A program made the translations under genes and the position numbers. A stretch of DNA of 31,259 nucleotides, taken from the IMG/VR virus record IMGVR_UViG_3300005563_000321, positions 1 through 31,259 of that record; one strand, given 5' to 3'. This DNA is from a virus. This document shows positions 13,965-20,409 of the stretch, in pieces. Positions within the stretch are counted from its first letter, which is position 1. The number at the start of each line of letters is the position of its first letter. The notes under the pieces were generated by a model. The model did no database searches. It saw only the letters and a list, made by a program, of their open reading frames with translations, and was not told the origin of the DNA.

Positions 13965-14575
13965 CGCGGGGCCGCTTCCATGAACGCTCCGGGGAATGGC
14001 TCGGACGGGATCATGGAGCCGGTCGTGAAGTAGCCGGCGATGATGTCTTCCCAGTTGCCCCAGTCGATCATTCGGCGCTTGTGGGTGTCGCGGTTGTAGG
14101 GCTGATCGAAGATGACGTGTTCCCACTCGGGCTCGGCGGCACCGTGGATCTCGGGCTTGTCGTCGATGAGGATGTCGCCGCGAACGAGGGTCTTGTCAGC
14201 CGTGATGATGACTCGCGGTCCCCAGTGTGAGCCATAGTGCTTCACGACCCAGTTGAGCTTGTCGCTCGCGCACGTCGGGTTAGACACCCACGGACTCGTG
14301 ACGATCCGAACGTCATGCCCGGCCTTCACCATGCCCTTGAGCGCTTGCTTCGCACCGGGGATTGGCAGGAGCCGGGAGTAGAAGCCTTCCTCGATCATCA
14401 CGGCGTCGATCAGCGCACGCTCCGCGTCGGTGCGGCCAGCGTGCAGATCGAAGCCGCGCTGATCCTTGTGCCGGGGAATGCCAGCAGCGCTCTCTCCAAA
14501 GCGATCTAGAGACTCACCGTAAGCGTGGCCCCAGTCAGCAATCACGCCGTCCATGTCCACCAGGATTCGCGTCAC
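13961..14575 (-). CDS. HAD-type 5'(3')-deoxyribonucleotidase
   Basis: A 204-residue HAD phosphatase. Motif I is ILVDMDGVIADW with D7 and D9, motif II is VTSPW, and motif IV is ILIDDKPE with the acidic pair at about residue 137. The insert (HKDQRGFDLH, then FYSRLLPIPGAKQAL) matches the NT5C family. It removes phosphate from deoxynucleoside monophosphates. It starts GTG 14575 in a GTGA overlap and is followed by the dATP/dGTP diphosphohydrolase, whose product it could use. Confidence 0.88.
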   Translation of the reverse strand: MTRILVDMDGVIADWGHAYGESLDRFGESAAGIPRHKDQRGFDLHAGRTDAERALIDAVMIEEGFYSRLLPIPGAKQALKGMVKAGHDVRIVTSPWVSNPTCASDKLNWVVKHYGSHWGPRVIITADKTLVRGDILIDDKPEIHGAAEPEWEHVIFDQPYNRDTHKRRMIDWGNWEDIIAGYFTTGSMIPSEPFPGAFMEAAPR

Positions 14576-14973
14576 TTGCTCTCTCCTTCTGGAACTACAT
14601 CAACGGATGCCGGTACAAACTCTCCGGGGTACTCGCGGCGCAGTCGCTCGATCACCCGTGCGTCACGGTCCTTTTTCTGATCAGCAATGCGGCTGCGCTG
14701 TTTCGCCAGGCGCTCCGCATGGGCCTTGATCTTGGCGCGCTCATCATCGGTTGGACGTCGCGCGCCAGTGGCGCTGAGCGTGTAATCGTCGATACCCACC
14801 ATCGCGCTGTAGCCGATCTTCTCCGCAACCTCTTCAAGCTCACGGATCATCGCCGCGACGGTCGTGTACGAGTCCAGTTCGTAGGTCTGGAAGACGAGGA
14901 AGTCCCTGCCGTCCTTCTTGTACTTGACGTTGCCCGACCACCAGGGGCCGAGGGTATCAATCCACTCGCTCAC
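14572..14973 (-). CDS. 133-residue coiled-coil hypothetical, paralogue of 17830-18234
   Basis: Starts GTG at 14973. An N-terminal beta part begins MSEW and contains FQTYELDSYTTVAAMIRELE. Then DYTLSATGARRPTDDERAKI leads into a long basic and acidic helix, and it ends with RVIERLRREYPGEF. The same plan (MSEW start, a YTLS or YLCLAG strand, T-D-(D/E)-E-x-A-x-I-K helix, RLL/RLR-x-YP end) is seen in the gene at 17830-18234. The function is unknown. Confidence 0.75.
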   Translation of the reverse strand: MSEWIDTLGPWWSGNVKYKKDGRDFLVFQTYELDSYTTVAAMIRELEEVAEKIGYSAMVGIDDYTLSATGARRPTDDERAKIKAHAERLAKQRSRIADQKKDRDARVIERLRREYPGEFVPASVDVVPEGESK

Positions 14974-15001
14974 TCTGTCTCCGAACTGTGCGATGTAGGG
15001 C

Positions 15002-15964
15002 TCATACGGTGACCCCGAGAGTTGGTTGCAGGAACCGTGTGCGGAGCGACAGATCGAGGTAGTCGGGATTCAAGTCGATACCGACGTACCGGCGTCCCTC
15101 TTGTGTCGCGACCATGCCCGTCGTGCCGGATCCGCTGAACGGGTCAAGCACGACATCTCCCGGCTCGGAGCCAGCCCGCACACACGGGCGCACGAGCTCG
15201 GGTGGGTAGACGGCGAAATGGGCTTCCCCGAACGGCTGAGTCGGGATATCCCACACCGTTCGCTTGTTGCGGGTGTCGCCTGATGCCACGGCTCGCATGG
15301 TGCCGTTGGTCTTCGCTCCACCGTTCGCCCTGACGCTCCCAGCCTGTGCGGCTACGTCCTGGGCAAGCCGTGCGATAGACGCTGCCGAAAGCGGCTCAGC
15401 GATTGCCGCCGCGTCGTAGTTGTAACGCTCGGACTTCGAGAACAGGAACAGGTACTCATGCGACTTAGTGGGACGGTCGGTGACGGACTCGGGCATCGGG
15501 TTGGTCTTCGACCAGATGATGTCAGAACGGAGAATCCAACCGTCCTCCTGCAACGCGAACGCTACACGCCAGGGGACGCCGACCAGGTTCTTGCTCGGCA
15601 GTCCGTCAACGATGCGAGTCTGTACGCCCTGTCTGTGGTCGGCCACCGCGCGACCGGACATCTCGCCACTTGCGCCCTGGGGTCCACCTCGAGACCCTGT
15701 GTAGGAGTCGCCAAGGTTCAGCCAGAGCGTGCCATCGTCGGTGAGCACACGACGCAGCTCGCGGAAGAGTCGCACCATGTGCTCGACGTACTCGCCCACC
15801 GTTCCCTCTACCCCGTACTGCCCGGTCTCGCCGTAGTCTCGGAGACCGTAGTAGGGCGGGCTCGTGACGATCGTGCGAACAGACACCGATTCCAAAGCGC
15901 GGGCTTCTTCGAGCGCGTCTCCGCAGAGCAGGCGCACGGTGTCGTCTTCGTAGTGGACGCTCAC
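15002..15964 (-). CDS. DNA methyltransferase, N4-cytosine/N6-adenine type
   Basis: A 320-residue site-specific methylase. The catalytic motif TSPPYYGL is at residues 34-41 and the SAM-binding motif DPFSGSGTTG is near 275-284, the order of beta-class enzymes. The conserved EYLFLFSKSERYNYDA and VWDIPTQPF segments are present. The chosen start is GTG 15964 in a GTGA overlap; the open frame to 16054 is less likely. No restriction partner is near, so it probably protects phage DNA from host enzymes or marks it for regulation. Confidence 0.93.
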   Translation of the reverse strand: MSVHYEDDTVRLLCGDALEEARALESVSVRTIVTSPPYYGLRDYGETGQYGVEGTVGEYVEHMVRLFRELRRVLTDDGTLWLNLGDSYTGSRGGPQGASGEMSGRAVADHRQGVQTRIVDGLPSKNLVGVPWRVAFALQEDGWILRSDIIWSKTNPMPESVTDRPTKSHEYLFLFSKSERYNYDAAAIAEPLSAASIARLAQDVAAQAGSVRANGGAKTNGTMRAVASGDTRNKRTVWDIPTQPFGEAHFAVYPPELVRPCVRAGSEPGDVVLDPFSGSGTTGMVATQEGRRYVGIDLNPDYLDLSLRTRFLQPTLGVTV

Positions 15965-16179
15965 GTTGGCCCTGCATCCTGAGATAGTTCGTCGGGCGTG
16001 AACAGGAGGGCGGCTGGTAACAGTTGTCTCGTCCCGGCGTTTACCGCCCACCAAAGTCCCGTCTCGCTGGCGAAGGCCTTGGTCTTCTTGCAGATTCCGC
16101 CATCGCGAGACACGATGTGAGCACCTACGGGCAGTGCGTCAAGATCTTCCTGAGTACTGAGGTTCCAGAGCAACATCAC
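15961..16179 (-). CDS. 72-residue hypothetical protein
   Basis: Starts GTG at 16179 in a GTGA overlap, or ATG at 16176. It is encoded between the two methylase genes. The sequence LDALPVGAHIVSRDGGICKK, then WWAVNAGTRQLLPAALL, suggests a small beta-rich fold. I do not recognise it; it could be an accessory to the methylases, but only position supports that. Confidence 0.65.
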   Translation of the reverse strand: MMLLWNLSTQEDLDALPVGAHIVSRDGGICKKTKAFASETGLWWAVNAGTRQLLPAALLFTPDELSQDAGPT

Positions 16180-16694
16180 TCGCCCGCTTGTTCTGAATCG
16201 TGTGATAGTTGCAGGTAGGTGCCCGCGATCTTCGACTCATGGAGTCGTCGCGCTGCTTGCTTCCCGTAGGCCACCAGCACGCTCGGGGCACCGCTGTTCG
16301 CTTCCGCGCGCCGACCGTCCGGGTAGTGGAAGTGCAGCCGGCCCCAGATGAACTTGACGGCATCCGCGCGCCGCCAGATCGACTTCACGAAGCCAGCAGT
16401 CTCGGTGCGTGCGAACACGAGCGCGACCCCGTTGCCATGATCGGCCAGCTTCTCGAGCCAGTCCCACGCCGCGAACGAATACGGCGGGTTGCACCACACG
16501 TAGCCATCCCACTCAGCAGCTAGACCGTCTTCGGGCAGCTCGATCATCCGCTCGGCGGTCGACCAGGGGCGCGGGCTGGGTGCGGCGCAGGGGTCGAGAT
16601 CGAAGGGGCCGAGTTCGTCGGTGATCTCGCGCGGGGTCAGCCAGGTGGTCGTGTCCGCTCGAGCGCTCTGGTGAGAGCCCATCGCGCCTGTCAC
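16176..16694 (-). CDS. Phage N-6-adenine methyltransferase (Dam family)
   Basis: A 172-residue protein of the phage Dam family. Motifs in order are WLTPREITDELGPFDLDPCA, DGLAAEWDGYVWCNPPYS with the catalytic NPPY at about 69-72, and HGNGVALVFARTETAGF, then ADAVKFIWGRLHFHYPDG. It would methylate adenine in short sites, probably to shield phage DNA. It starts GTG 16694, overlapping the previous stop (GTGA). It is the second methylase in a 1.7-kb stretch. Confidence 0.93.
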   Translation of the reverse strand: MTGAMGSHQSARADTTTWLTPREITDELGPFDLDPCAAPSPRPWSTAERMIELPEDGLAAEWDGYVWCNPPYSFAAWDWLEKLADHGNGVALVFARTETAGFVKSIWRRADAVKFIWGRLHFHYPDGRRAEANSGAPSVLVAYGKQAARRLHESKIAGTYLQLSHDSEQAGE

Positions 16695-17044
16695 GGATTA
16701 CCTGAATCTGATGATGCTTTGCCATCCGCAGACTCGAAAGCGGCGACCACGAGGGCGAGTGTTTCGTTGATCAGGTCTCGCACGTCCTCGATGTCGGCCC
16801 GCGTTGCCTCGTTGAATATCCGGCCCAGGGTGGGCACGCCGTTGTCGTCGAGGTCGACCTCGAAGTAGCCGTACTTCACGACGCGGCCCCATGAGCCGTC
16901 CTCGCTGTACAGCGTCACGTCAAGCGGGTCGACCGCGAACACGCCGCCCTTCTCCGCGCCGTGGACTACGAACGATCCTCGGATGCGCGTGTCGGATGTG
17001 GCGATGACCCGCTGGTAGCGGCTCATGTCGAATGCGCGTGTCAT
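16691..17044 (-). CDS. 117-residue hypothetical protein
   Basis: Starts ATG at 17044 in an ATGA overlap with the 43-residue gene. The sequence alternates beta strands (IRGSFVVHGAEKGGVFAVDP, then VKYGYFEVDLDDNGVPTLG) and ends with a helical half (ADIEDVRDLINETLALVVAA). No motif is recognised. The longer frame to 17413 is a shadow of two other genes. Confidence 0.7.
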   Translation of the reverse strand: MTRAFDMSRYQRVIATSDTRIRGSFVVHGAEKGGVFAVDPLDVTLYSEDGSWGRVVKYGYFEVDLDDNGVPTLGRIFNEATRADIEDVRDLINETLALVVAAFESADGKASSDSGNP

Positions 17045-17172
17045 GGCTTTTCCGTTCCGGCATCGGCTGATTCTTGGATCTGCCATTTCACGTCGCAGGT
17101 GCAGTGGTCTGGTTCGATGCACCCGATGACCGTGTGACACCAGTCCGCGTGCTGCGGTTCGGTCTGCGTCAT
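17041..17172 (-). CDS. 43-residue Cys-rich microprotein
   Basis: Runs from ATG 17172 (one base overlapping the upstream stop) to TGA 17041. The middle holds WCHTVIGCIEPDHCTCDVKW, with four Cys and two His that could bind zinc. Start-associated motif C and AAGGAGG lie just upstream. It is not recognised. Confidence 0.7.
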   Translation of the reverse strand: MTQTEPQHADWCHTVIGCIEPDHCTCDVKWQIQESADAGTEKP

Positions 17173-17576
17173 CACTTCGCCTCCTTGGTCGGGTCAGAAT
17201 GGATGGATGTACGGATACCCGTGAACTCGGCCTTGGGGTGACGCCGATCGAAGGATCTGATGGCATCGAGGACCGCCTGGTCGCCGAATTCGATCCGCGC
17301 GTGCATGCGGAGTTCCTGACGGCGCTTCTTGAGTTGGACGACCAGGGCCATGGCGCGCCCTGACCATAAACTAACGACGCTAGAAATGCCCCGCTTGGCC
17401 ATCTGATTGGCAACGCTGCGATGCATCTTGCTCACGATCTCTAGGGCCTCCATGAGATCGCGGCGCGCGATCCACTCGGACCACTCGGAGTCATCCCAGA
17501 TGGCGTCCTTCAACTCGTCGCCGGGTCTGATCCACTCGATCTCTTCATAGCCGAGCGTCACCGTCGTGAACTTCAT
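17172..17576 (-). CDS. 134-residue hypothetical protein
   Basis: Starts ATG at 17576 in an ATGA overlap. It has an acidic N-terminal part (IRPGDELKDAIWDDSEWSEW) and a basic helical middle (MHRSVANQMAKRGISSVVSL, then VVQLKKRRQELRMHARI). The end contains start-associated motif C. The family is unknown. Confidence 0.7.
   Translation of the reverse strand: MKFTTVTLGYEEIEWIRPGDELKDAIWDDSEWSEWIARRDLMEALEIVSKMHRSVANQMAKRGISSVVSLWSGRAMALVVQLKKRRQELRMHARIEFGDQAVLDAIRSFDRRHPKAEFTGIRTSIHSDPTKEAK
17191..17199 (-). repeat. Start-associated motif, copy C
   Basis: Minus strand TTCTGACCC followed by GACC and AAGGAGG, ahead of the ATG at 17172. It is closest to copy A. Confidence 0.5.
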
Positions 17577-17833
17577 ACTTCCGCCCCGGTCGGGAGTGCT
17601 GGCCCTAGGGCGCGGAACGAGGCCGCGCGAGACAGCAAGTTGCGCCGGGTGTAACCATCCCAGTGCTGGGACTCCTCTTCCAGCACCTCAGCGGCGGTCA
17701 GATTGAGCAGTTGGCGCACGAACTCATCGGCCTCATCATTGGTCGCCTGACGCACGTCGATCGGGACGTGAGGGTGCCAGAGGTCGCCTAACTGATTGAC
17801 GATGTTTAGCGCACGGAAGCTCATATCGATCAT
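17573..17833 (-). CDS. 86-residue hypothetical protein
   Basis: Starts ATG at 17833 in an ATGA overlap. The product is helical with LGDLWHPHVPIDVRQATNDE and VLEEESQHWDGYTRRNLLSR. The ATN-DE-A segment resembles a small phage family of unknown role, but I cannot name it. It is part of the early chain. Confidence 0.65.
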   Translation of the reverse strand: MIDMSFRALNIVNQLGDLWHPHVPIDVRQATNDEADEFVRQLLNLTAAEVLEEESQHWDGYTRRNLLSRAASFRALGPALPTGAEV

Positions 17834-18234
17834 GAGGCCGGCCCCAAACTGGAAGATGTTGCGACGGGGTACTTGGCAAGTAGGCGCTCAAGCGTCTTGA
17901 CCTCCGCAGCCTTCTTGCGCTCCCGCGCTCTCTTGGCGGCAGCAGCCTTCTTGTCGCGGTCCTGCTTGATTCGCGCGAGCTCTTCGTCGGTGCAATAGCG
18001 TTCACCTGCGAGGCAGAGATAGTGGCTGCACGAATCCCAGTACTGGTTGTCGTCGGCTATCTGGATCTTCGGTGCGTCGATGAACAGCGGGAGGACTTCG
18101 GCAACAGCGGCGGCAAACTCGTCAACGGTGGCGTACTCGGGCAGGCGAGTCACGGTGCCCGTGATGTGCTTGCCGTCCTCGACGCGGTAACTGAACTGAT
18201 TGGGGAATCTACCCACCGTCTTCCACTCGCTCAC
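17830..18234 (-). CDS. 134-residue coiled-coil hypothetical, paralogue of 14572-14973
   Basis: Starts GTG at 18234 with a perfect AAGGAGG seven bases upstream. The N-terminal part (MSEWKTVGRFPNQFSYRVED) is followed by an ATVDEFAAAVAEVLPLFID helix, YWDSCSHYLCLAGERYCTD, a very basic helix (DRDKKAAAAKRARERKKAAE) and LERLLAKYP. It matches the gene at 14572 in plan, which suggests duplication and drift. The extra Cys (S-C-S-H, RYC) are not in the paralogue. Confidence 0.75.
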   Translation of the reverse strand: MSEWKTVGRFPNQFSYRVEDGKHITGTVTRLPEYATVDEFAAAVAEVLPLFIDAPKIQIADDNQYWDSCSHYLCLAGERYCTDEELARIKQDRDKKAAAAKRARERKKAAEVKTLERLLAKYPVATSSSLGPAS

Positions 18235-18539
18235 GGTGCTACCTCCTTATTGCGACATGTTGCGACGGTCATTTGATGACCCCGCAGAGATTGAGAATCC
18301 CAGCGACGAAATCGAAGATGCTCACGGCCCAGACGACGAGTGATCCCGCCGCCGCGCAGATCGTCTTTCCGGCACGACGCCGTGTTCTCTCCGGGCGTCC
18401 AAACTTGCGGAACGTTTACGCCCGTGAGTCGTCCGAGCTTGTCAATGCGGAATGACCGCGCGCCCGTGAGCACTCCGGCCGCGAAGTCGAGGCCGGAGAA
18501 CTCGTCATCGTGGGTTGGCATGGAGAAGCTGATGCTCAT
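18231..18539 (-). CDS. Hypothetical protein, possibly truncated or frameshifted
   Basis: Starts ATG at 18539 in an ATGA overlap. Residues 1-60 have the style of a common actinophage protein: GARSFRIDKLGRLTGVNVPQ, then WTPGENTASC. In that family a Cys-containing segment normally follows, but here the rest (RRLGREHLRFRRWDSQSLRG) looks like a wrong-frame reading. Over 18240-18380 another frame encodes a plausible membrane segment (CAAAGSLVVWAVSIFDFVAG, then ILNLCGVIK) that lacks a usual start. An indel or an overprinted gene is possible. Confidence 0.5.
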   Translation of the reverse strand: MSISFSMPTHDDEFSGLDFAAGVLTGARSFRIDKLGRLTGVNVPQVWTPGENTASCRKDDLRGGGITRRLGREHLRFRRWDSQSLRGHQMTVATCRNKEVAP

Positions 18540-18628
18540 GCGGGCACCTTCTCGGGCTGCGGGACGCTGATGGGTGCCTCGATCGGCTCCATCTCGATGT
18601 GCTTCAACGGTTCTCCGATGTCACCCAT
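18536..18628 (-). CDS. 30-residue GEP-type microprotein
   Basis: Runs from ATG 18628 with AAAGGA upstream and start-associated motif D before it. The product (MGDIGEPLKHIEMEPIEAPI, then SVPQPEKVPA) matches a known style of tiny actinobacterial and phage proteins that begin with IGEP and end in a Pro-rich tail. The function is unknown. The longer frame to 18829 is a shadow of the HNH gene. Confidence 0.75.
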   Translation of the reverse strand: MGDIGEPLKHIEMEPIEAPISVPQPEKVPA

Positions 18629-18651
18629 GACGGGTTCCTTTCGTGGTGGTA

Positions 18652-18660
18652 GGGACAAAA
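18652..18660 (-). repeat. Start-associated motif, copy D
   Basis: Minus strand TTGTCAAG then TTTTGTCCC, followed by a short spacer and AAAGGA, ahead of the ATG at 18628. It is closest to copy B. Confidence 0.5.
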
Positions 18661-18675
18661 CTTGACAATTTGGGG

Positions 18676-19251
18676 CTAGGCGGCGATCGACTGATCGGCC
18701 GGCATGAACTCGTCGACCATCGCCTGCTGCTTCGCCGTGAGCCGCAGCCCGTACACGAGCTCGATGCGACGCAAGGGCTGCTGGATGGACGCGAGGATGT
18801 CGTTGCGCTCCTTCACGCAACCCGCGCAACGCATCCGGGGCGCTGAAGACTTAGTGGCGTAGAGCTTCTGCTCAGTCAACTTGTGACCCCACCGGCACTC
18901 GTCCAGCGGCCAGTCCTGCTTGCCGAACTTCTCCTTGCGCGCGTTGTTCTGCGTCCGCGTCAGCAGGCGCAGGTGCTGCGGGTTGATGCAGGCGTGGTTG
19001 AAGCACTTGTGGTCGATTACGAAACCGTCAGGGATCTGGCGACCGTTGTAGAAGACCCAACTCGCCCGGTGTGCCAGAAAGACGTTGACGACCCGCTTGC
19101 CCTCGACCCGATGGGACGAACCGAGCATCACGTAGCCCTTGACGTTCGACTTGTAGCCGCTGATCCAGCACCCGTTCTCGTCAACCGTGTAACGGCTCGT
19201 CGCACGCTCCTGGATGTTCTCGGGGATCGGAAGGTTCTTGTGGTAGCTCAC
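18676..19251 (-). CDS. HNH endonuclease
   Basis: A 191-residue HNH protein of the homing-nuclease type. An N-terminal strand pair (DENGCWISGYKSNVKGYVML) leads to the catalytic core LAHRASWVFYNGRQIPDGFV, then IDHKCFNHACINPQHLRLLT. This includes the HR-x2-W, the DH pair and the final Asn-His. A C-terminal region (CRWGHKLTEQKLY, then RCAGCVKERND) may be a zinc-binding NUMOD-like element. It starts GTG 19251 in a GTGA overlap. It is the third HNH gene in the window and could be a mobile insert in the early chain. Confidence 0.92.
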   Translation of the reverse strand: MSYHKNLPIPENIQERATSRYTVDENGCWISGYKSNVKGYVMLGSSHRVEGKRVVNVFLAHRASWVFYNGRQIPDGFVIDHKCFNHACINPQHLRLLTRTQNNARKEKFGKQDWPLDECRWGHKLTEQKLYATKSSAPRMRCAGCVKERNDILASIQQPLRRIELVYGLRLTAKQQAMVDEFMPADQSIAA

Positions 19252-19427
19252 GATTTGACTTCTTCCAACTCGAAGTTCCAGAACGTTTGCAACACCCCAT
19301 CGATCTGCACCCGAGACATCCCCGGCACAAAATGGGGTTTCACGACAACACCACGCTTCGACGGCACGCGCGGCCCACCCTTGAACCAGACCGGGTGCGT
19401 GGTTACCTCAGTGCCCTTCTCGAGCAT
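19248..19427 (-). CDS. 59-residue beta-rich hypothetical protein
   Basis: The chosen start is ATG 19427, overlapping the upstream gene by 20 bases. The sequence TEVTTHPVWFKGGPRVPSKR, then GMSRVQIDGVLQTFWNFELE, suggests a small beta barrel. The frame to 19577 is open but reads a shadow. The stop overlaps the HNH start. It is not recognised. Confidence 0.65.
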   Translation of the reverse strand: MLEKGTEVTTHPVWFKGGPRVPSKRGVVVKPHFVPGMSRVQIDGVLQTFWNFELEEVKS

Positions 19428-19671
19428 CACGTTTCTGATCCCATCTGCGTCGTTGGTCGTAGTCCCACCGCACCCTCGACCACGGCTTATCCCCGTAGCG
19501 GGTGACGATGCCGTGGTCGTGTAGTCCGCCCATGTCGGCGAGCATTCGGTCGATGGTGGTGTTGCCGTGTGCGGCAAGTTCGGCGATCGTTGCGGTGTGA
19601 TGCTCGATCAGGTAGGCGATGACTGGATTTGTGCGGTGTTCGGCAACCCATTCGGCAACGGTGTCGGTCAC
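19408..19671 (-). CDS. Small winged-helix protein
   Basis: An 87-residue protein from GTG 19671 (GTGA overlap). A clear winged-helix pattern is present: PVIAYLIEHHTATIAELAAH, then NTTIDRMLADMGGLHDHGIV and a wing TRYGDKPWSRVRW. It ends in a basic tail (YDQRRRWDQKRDAREGH). It probably binds DNA and could be an early regulator. No wider family can be named from sequence alone. Confidence 0.75.
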   Translation of the reverse strand: MTDTVAEWVAEHRTNPVIAYLIEHHTATIAELAAHGNTTIDRMLADMGGLHDHGIVTRYGDKPWSRVRWDYDQRRRWDQKRDAREGH

Positions 19672-19811
19672 TTCAATGCGCCGAGCCGTGCTGCGAGTAG
19701 TTCGGCCATGTCGTCGTTCTCGGGCACATAGGGTGTGCCGGCGAGTGCGGACACGGCGGCCATGACTCGTTCGTGGTTGCGGACAGCTTCGTCAGTCGTT
19801 GGGGTCGACAT
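19668..19811 (-). CDS. 47-residue hypothetical protein
   Basis: Runs from ATG 19811 to TGA 19668, overlapping the upstream gene by 20 bases and the downstream start by four. The product is helical (EAVRNHERVMAAVSALAGTP, then NDDMAELLAARLGALK). It is not recognised. Confidence 0.65.
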   Translation of the reverse strand: MSTPTTDEAVRNHERVMAAVSALAGTPYVPENDDMAELLAARLGALK

Positions 19812-19896
19812 CTTGTTCTCCGAGTTCGAGCATGGTCAGTAGGTGGTCCCAGCGGGTGAGGGCACGGTTGATCGCGGCACGAATCCGGTCACGCAT
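19792..19896 (-). CDS. 34-residue helical microprotein
   Basis: Starts ATG at 19896 with an eight-base overlap with the zinc-finger-like gene (ATGCGTGA). The product MRDRIRAAINRALTRWDHLL, then TMLELGEQDVDPND, is one amphipathic helix with an acidic tail. The longer frame to 19998 is a shadow. The function is unknown. Confidence 0.55.
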   Translation of the reverse strand: MRDRIRAAINRALTRWDHLLTMLELGEQDVDPND

Positions 19897-20050
19897 CTTC
19901 GCCCTCGTCGTTCGTGTGCGAATGAAACTCGCGGTCATGCTCCGCAGCGCCACGATTGGCCCACTGCAACAGCATCGGTTCGCCACCGCCAACACCACAG
20001 GGAACGCACCGCCACTCGGCCAGGACTACCTCGATGACTTCGGCGCTCAT
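19889..20050 (-). CDS. 53-residue putative zinc-binding protein
   Basis: Runs from ATG 20050, overlapping the stop of the gene upstream, to TGA 19889. The sequence has a CVPC pair followed later by HDREFHSH, a possible C2H2-type metal site (WRCVPCGVGGGEPML, then AEHDREFHSHTND). It is not assigned to a family. Confidence 0.65.
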   Translation of the reverse strand: MSAEVIEVVLAEWRCVPCGVGGGEPMLLQWANRGAAEHDREFHSHTNDEGEDA

Positions 20051-20337
20051 CGGAGGTTGCCGGTGAGTGCGTGGAGGATGTGGCCGCGCGAGATGACGGC
20101 GGTCAGTGCGAGCTCGGACGACAACTCGCTGCGGAGTGTCACGATCGCGGTATCGGTGAGTGCCGGCCAGTTGAAGAAGTGGGCGTTACGTCGATACGCC
20201 TCGCACATGTCCTCATCCGACATCGCACCCCGCACGTACAGGGAGAGGATGTGCTGCTTGGCTTGGTCGCGGATATCGCCTTGCGGACCACGCGCCAACA
20301 CCACCGCATGGGTGAACAGATCATCAGTGATCGTCAT
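20047..20337 (-). CDS. 96-residue hypothetical protein
   Basis: Starts ATG at 20337 with AAGGAG nine bases upstream. It is the first gene after the terminator at 20361-20402, so early transcripts must pass that terminator or start anew. The product is helical: AKQHILSLYVRGAMSDEDMC, then YRRNAHFFNWPALTDTAIVT. It is not recognised. Confidence 0.7.
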   Translation of the reverse strand: MTITDDLFTHAVVLARGPQGDIRDQAKQHILSLYVRGAMSDEDMCEAYRRNAHFFNWPALTDTAIVTLRSELSSELALTAVISRGHILHALTGNLR

Positions 20338-20360
20338 ACTTGCTGCTCCTTAGAACGAAC

Positions 20361-20402
20361 GAAAATGCCCCGACAGGGATTCGGGCGTCAACCTGTCGGG
20401 GC
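20361..20402 (-). terminator. Strong intrinsic terminator in early region
   Basis: An 11-bp perfect stem (GCCCCGACAGG with CCTGTCGGGGC) with a 14-base loop, followed on the minus strand by ATTTTCG. It lies 24 bases ahead of the gene at 20337 and directly downstream of the tRNA-like element. Confidence 0.8.
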
Positions 20403-20409
20403 CTGCGGG

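Noticed and set aside
13593-14575. Evidence for a 2-aminoadenine (Z) genome
   Set aside because: The diphosphohydrolase family is different from DatZ and MazZ, and neither PurZ nor a matching polymerase is present in the window.
18662-18667. Plus-strand TTGACA as a promoter
   Set aside because: No -10 element at a suitable distance and no plus-strand gene follows; the bases are part of start-associated motif D.
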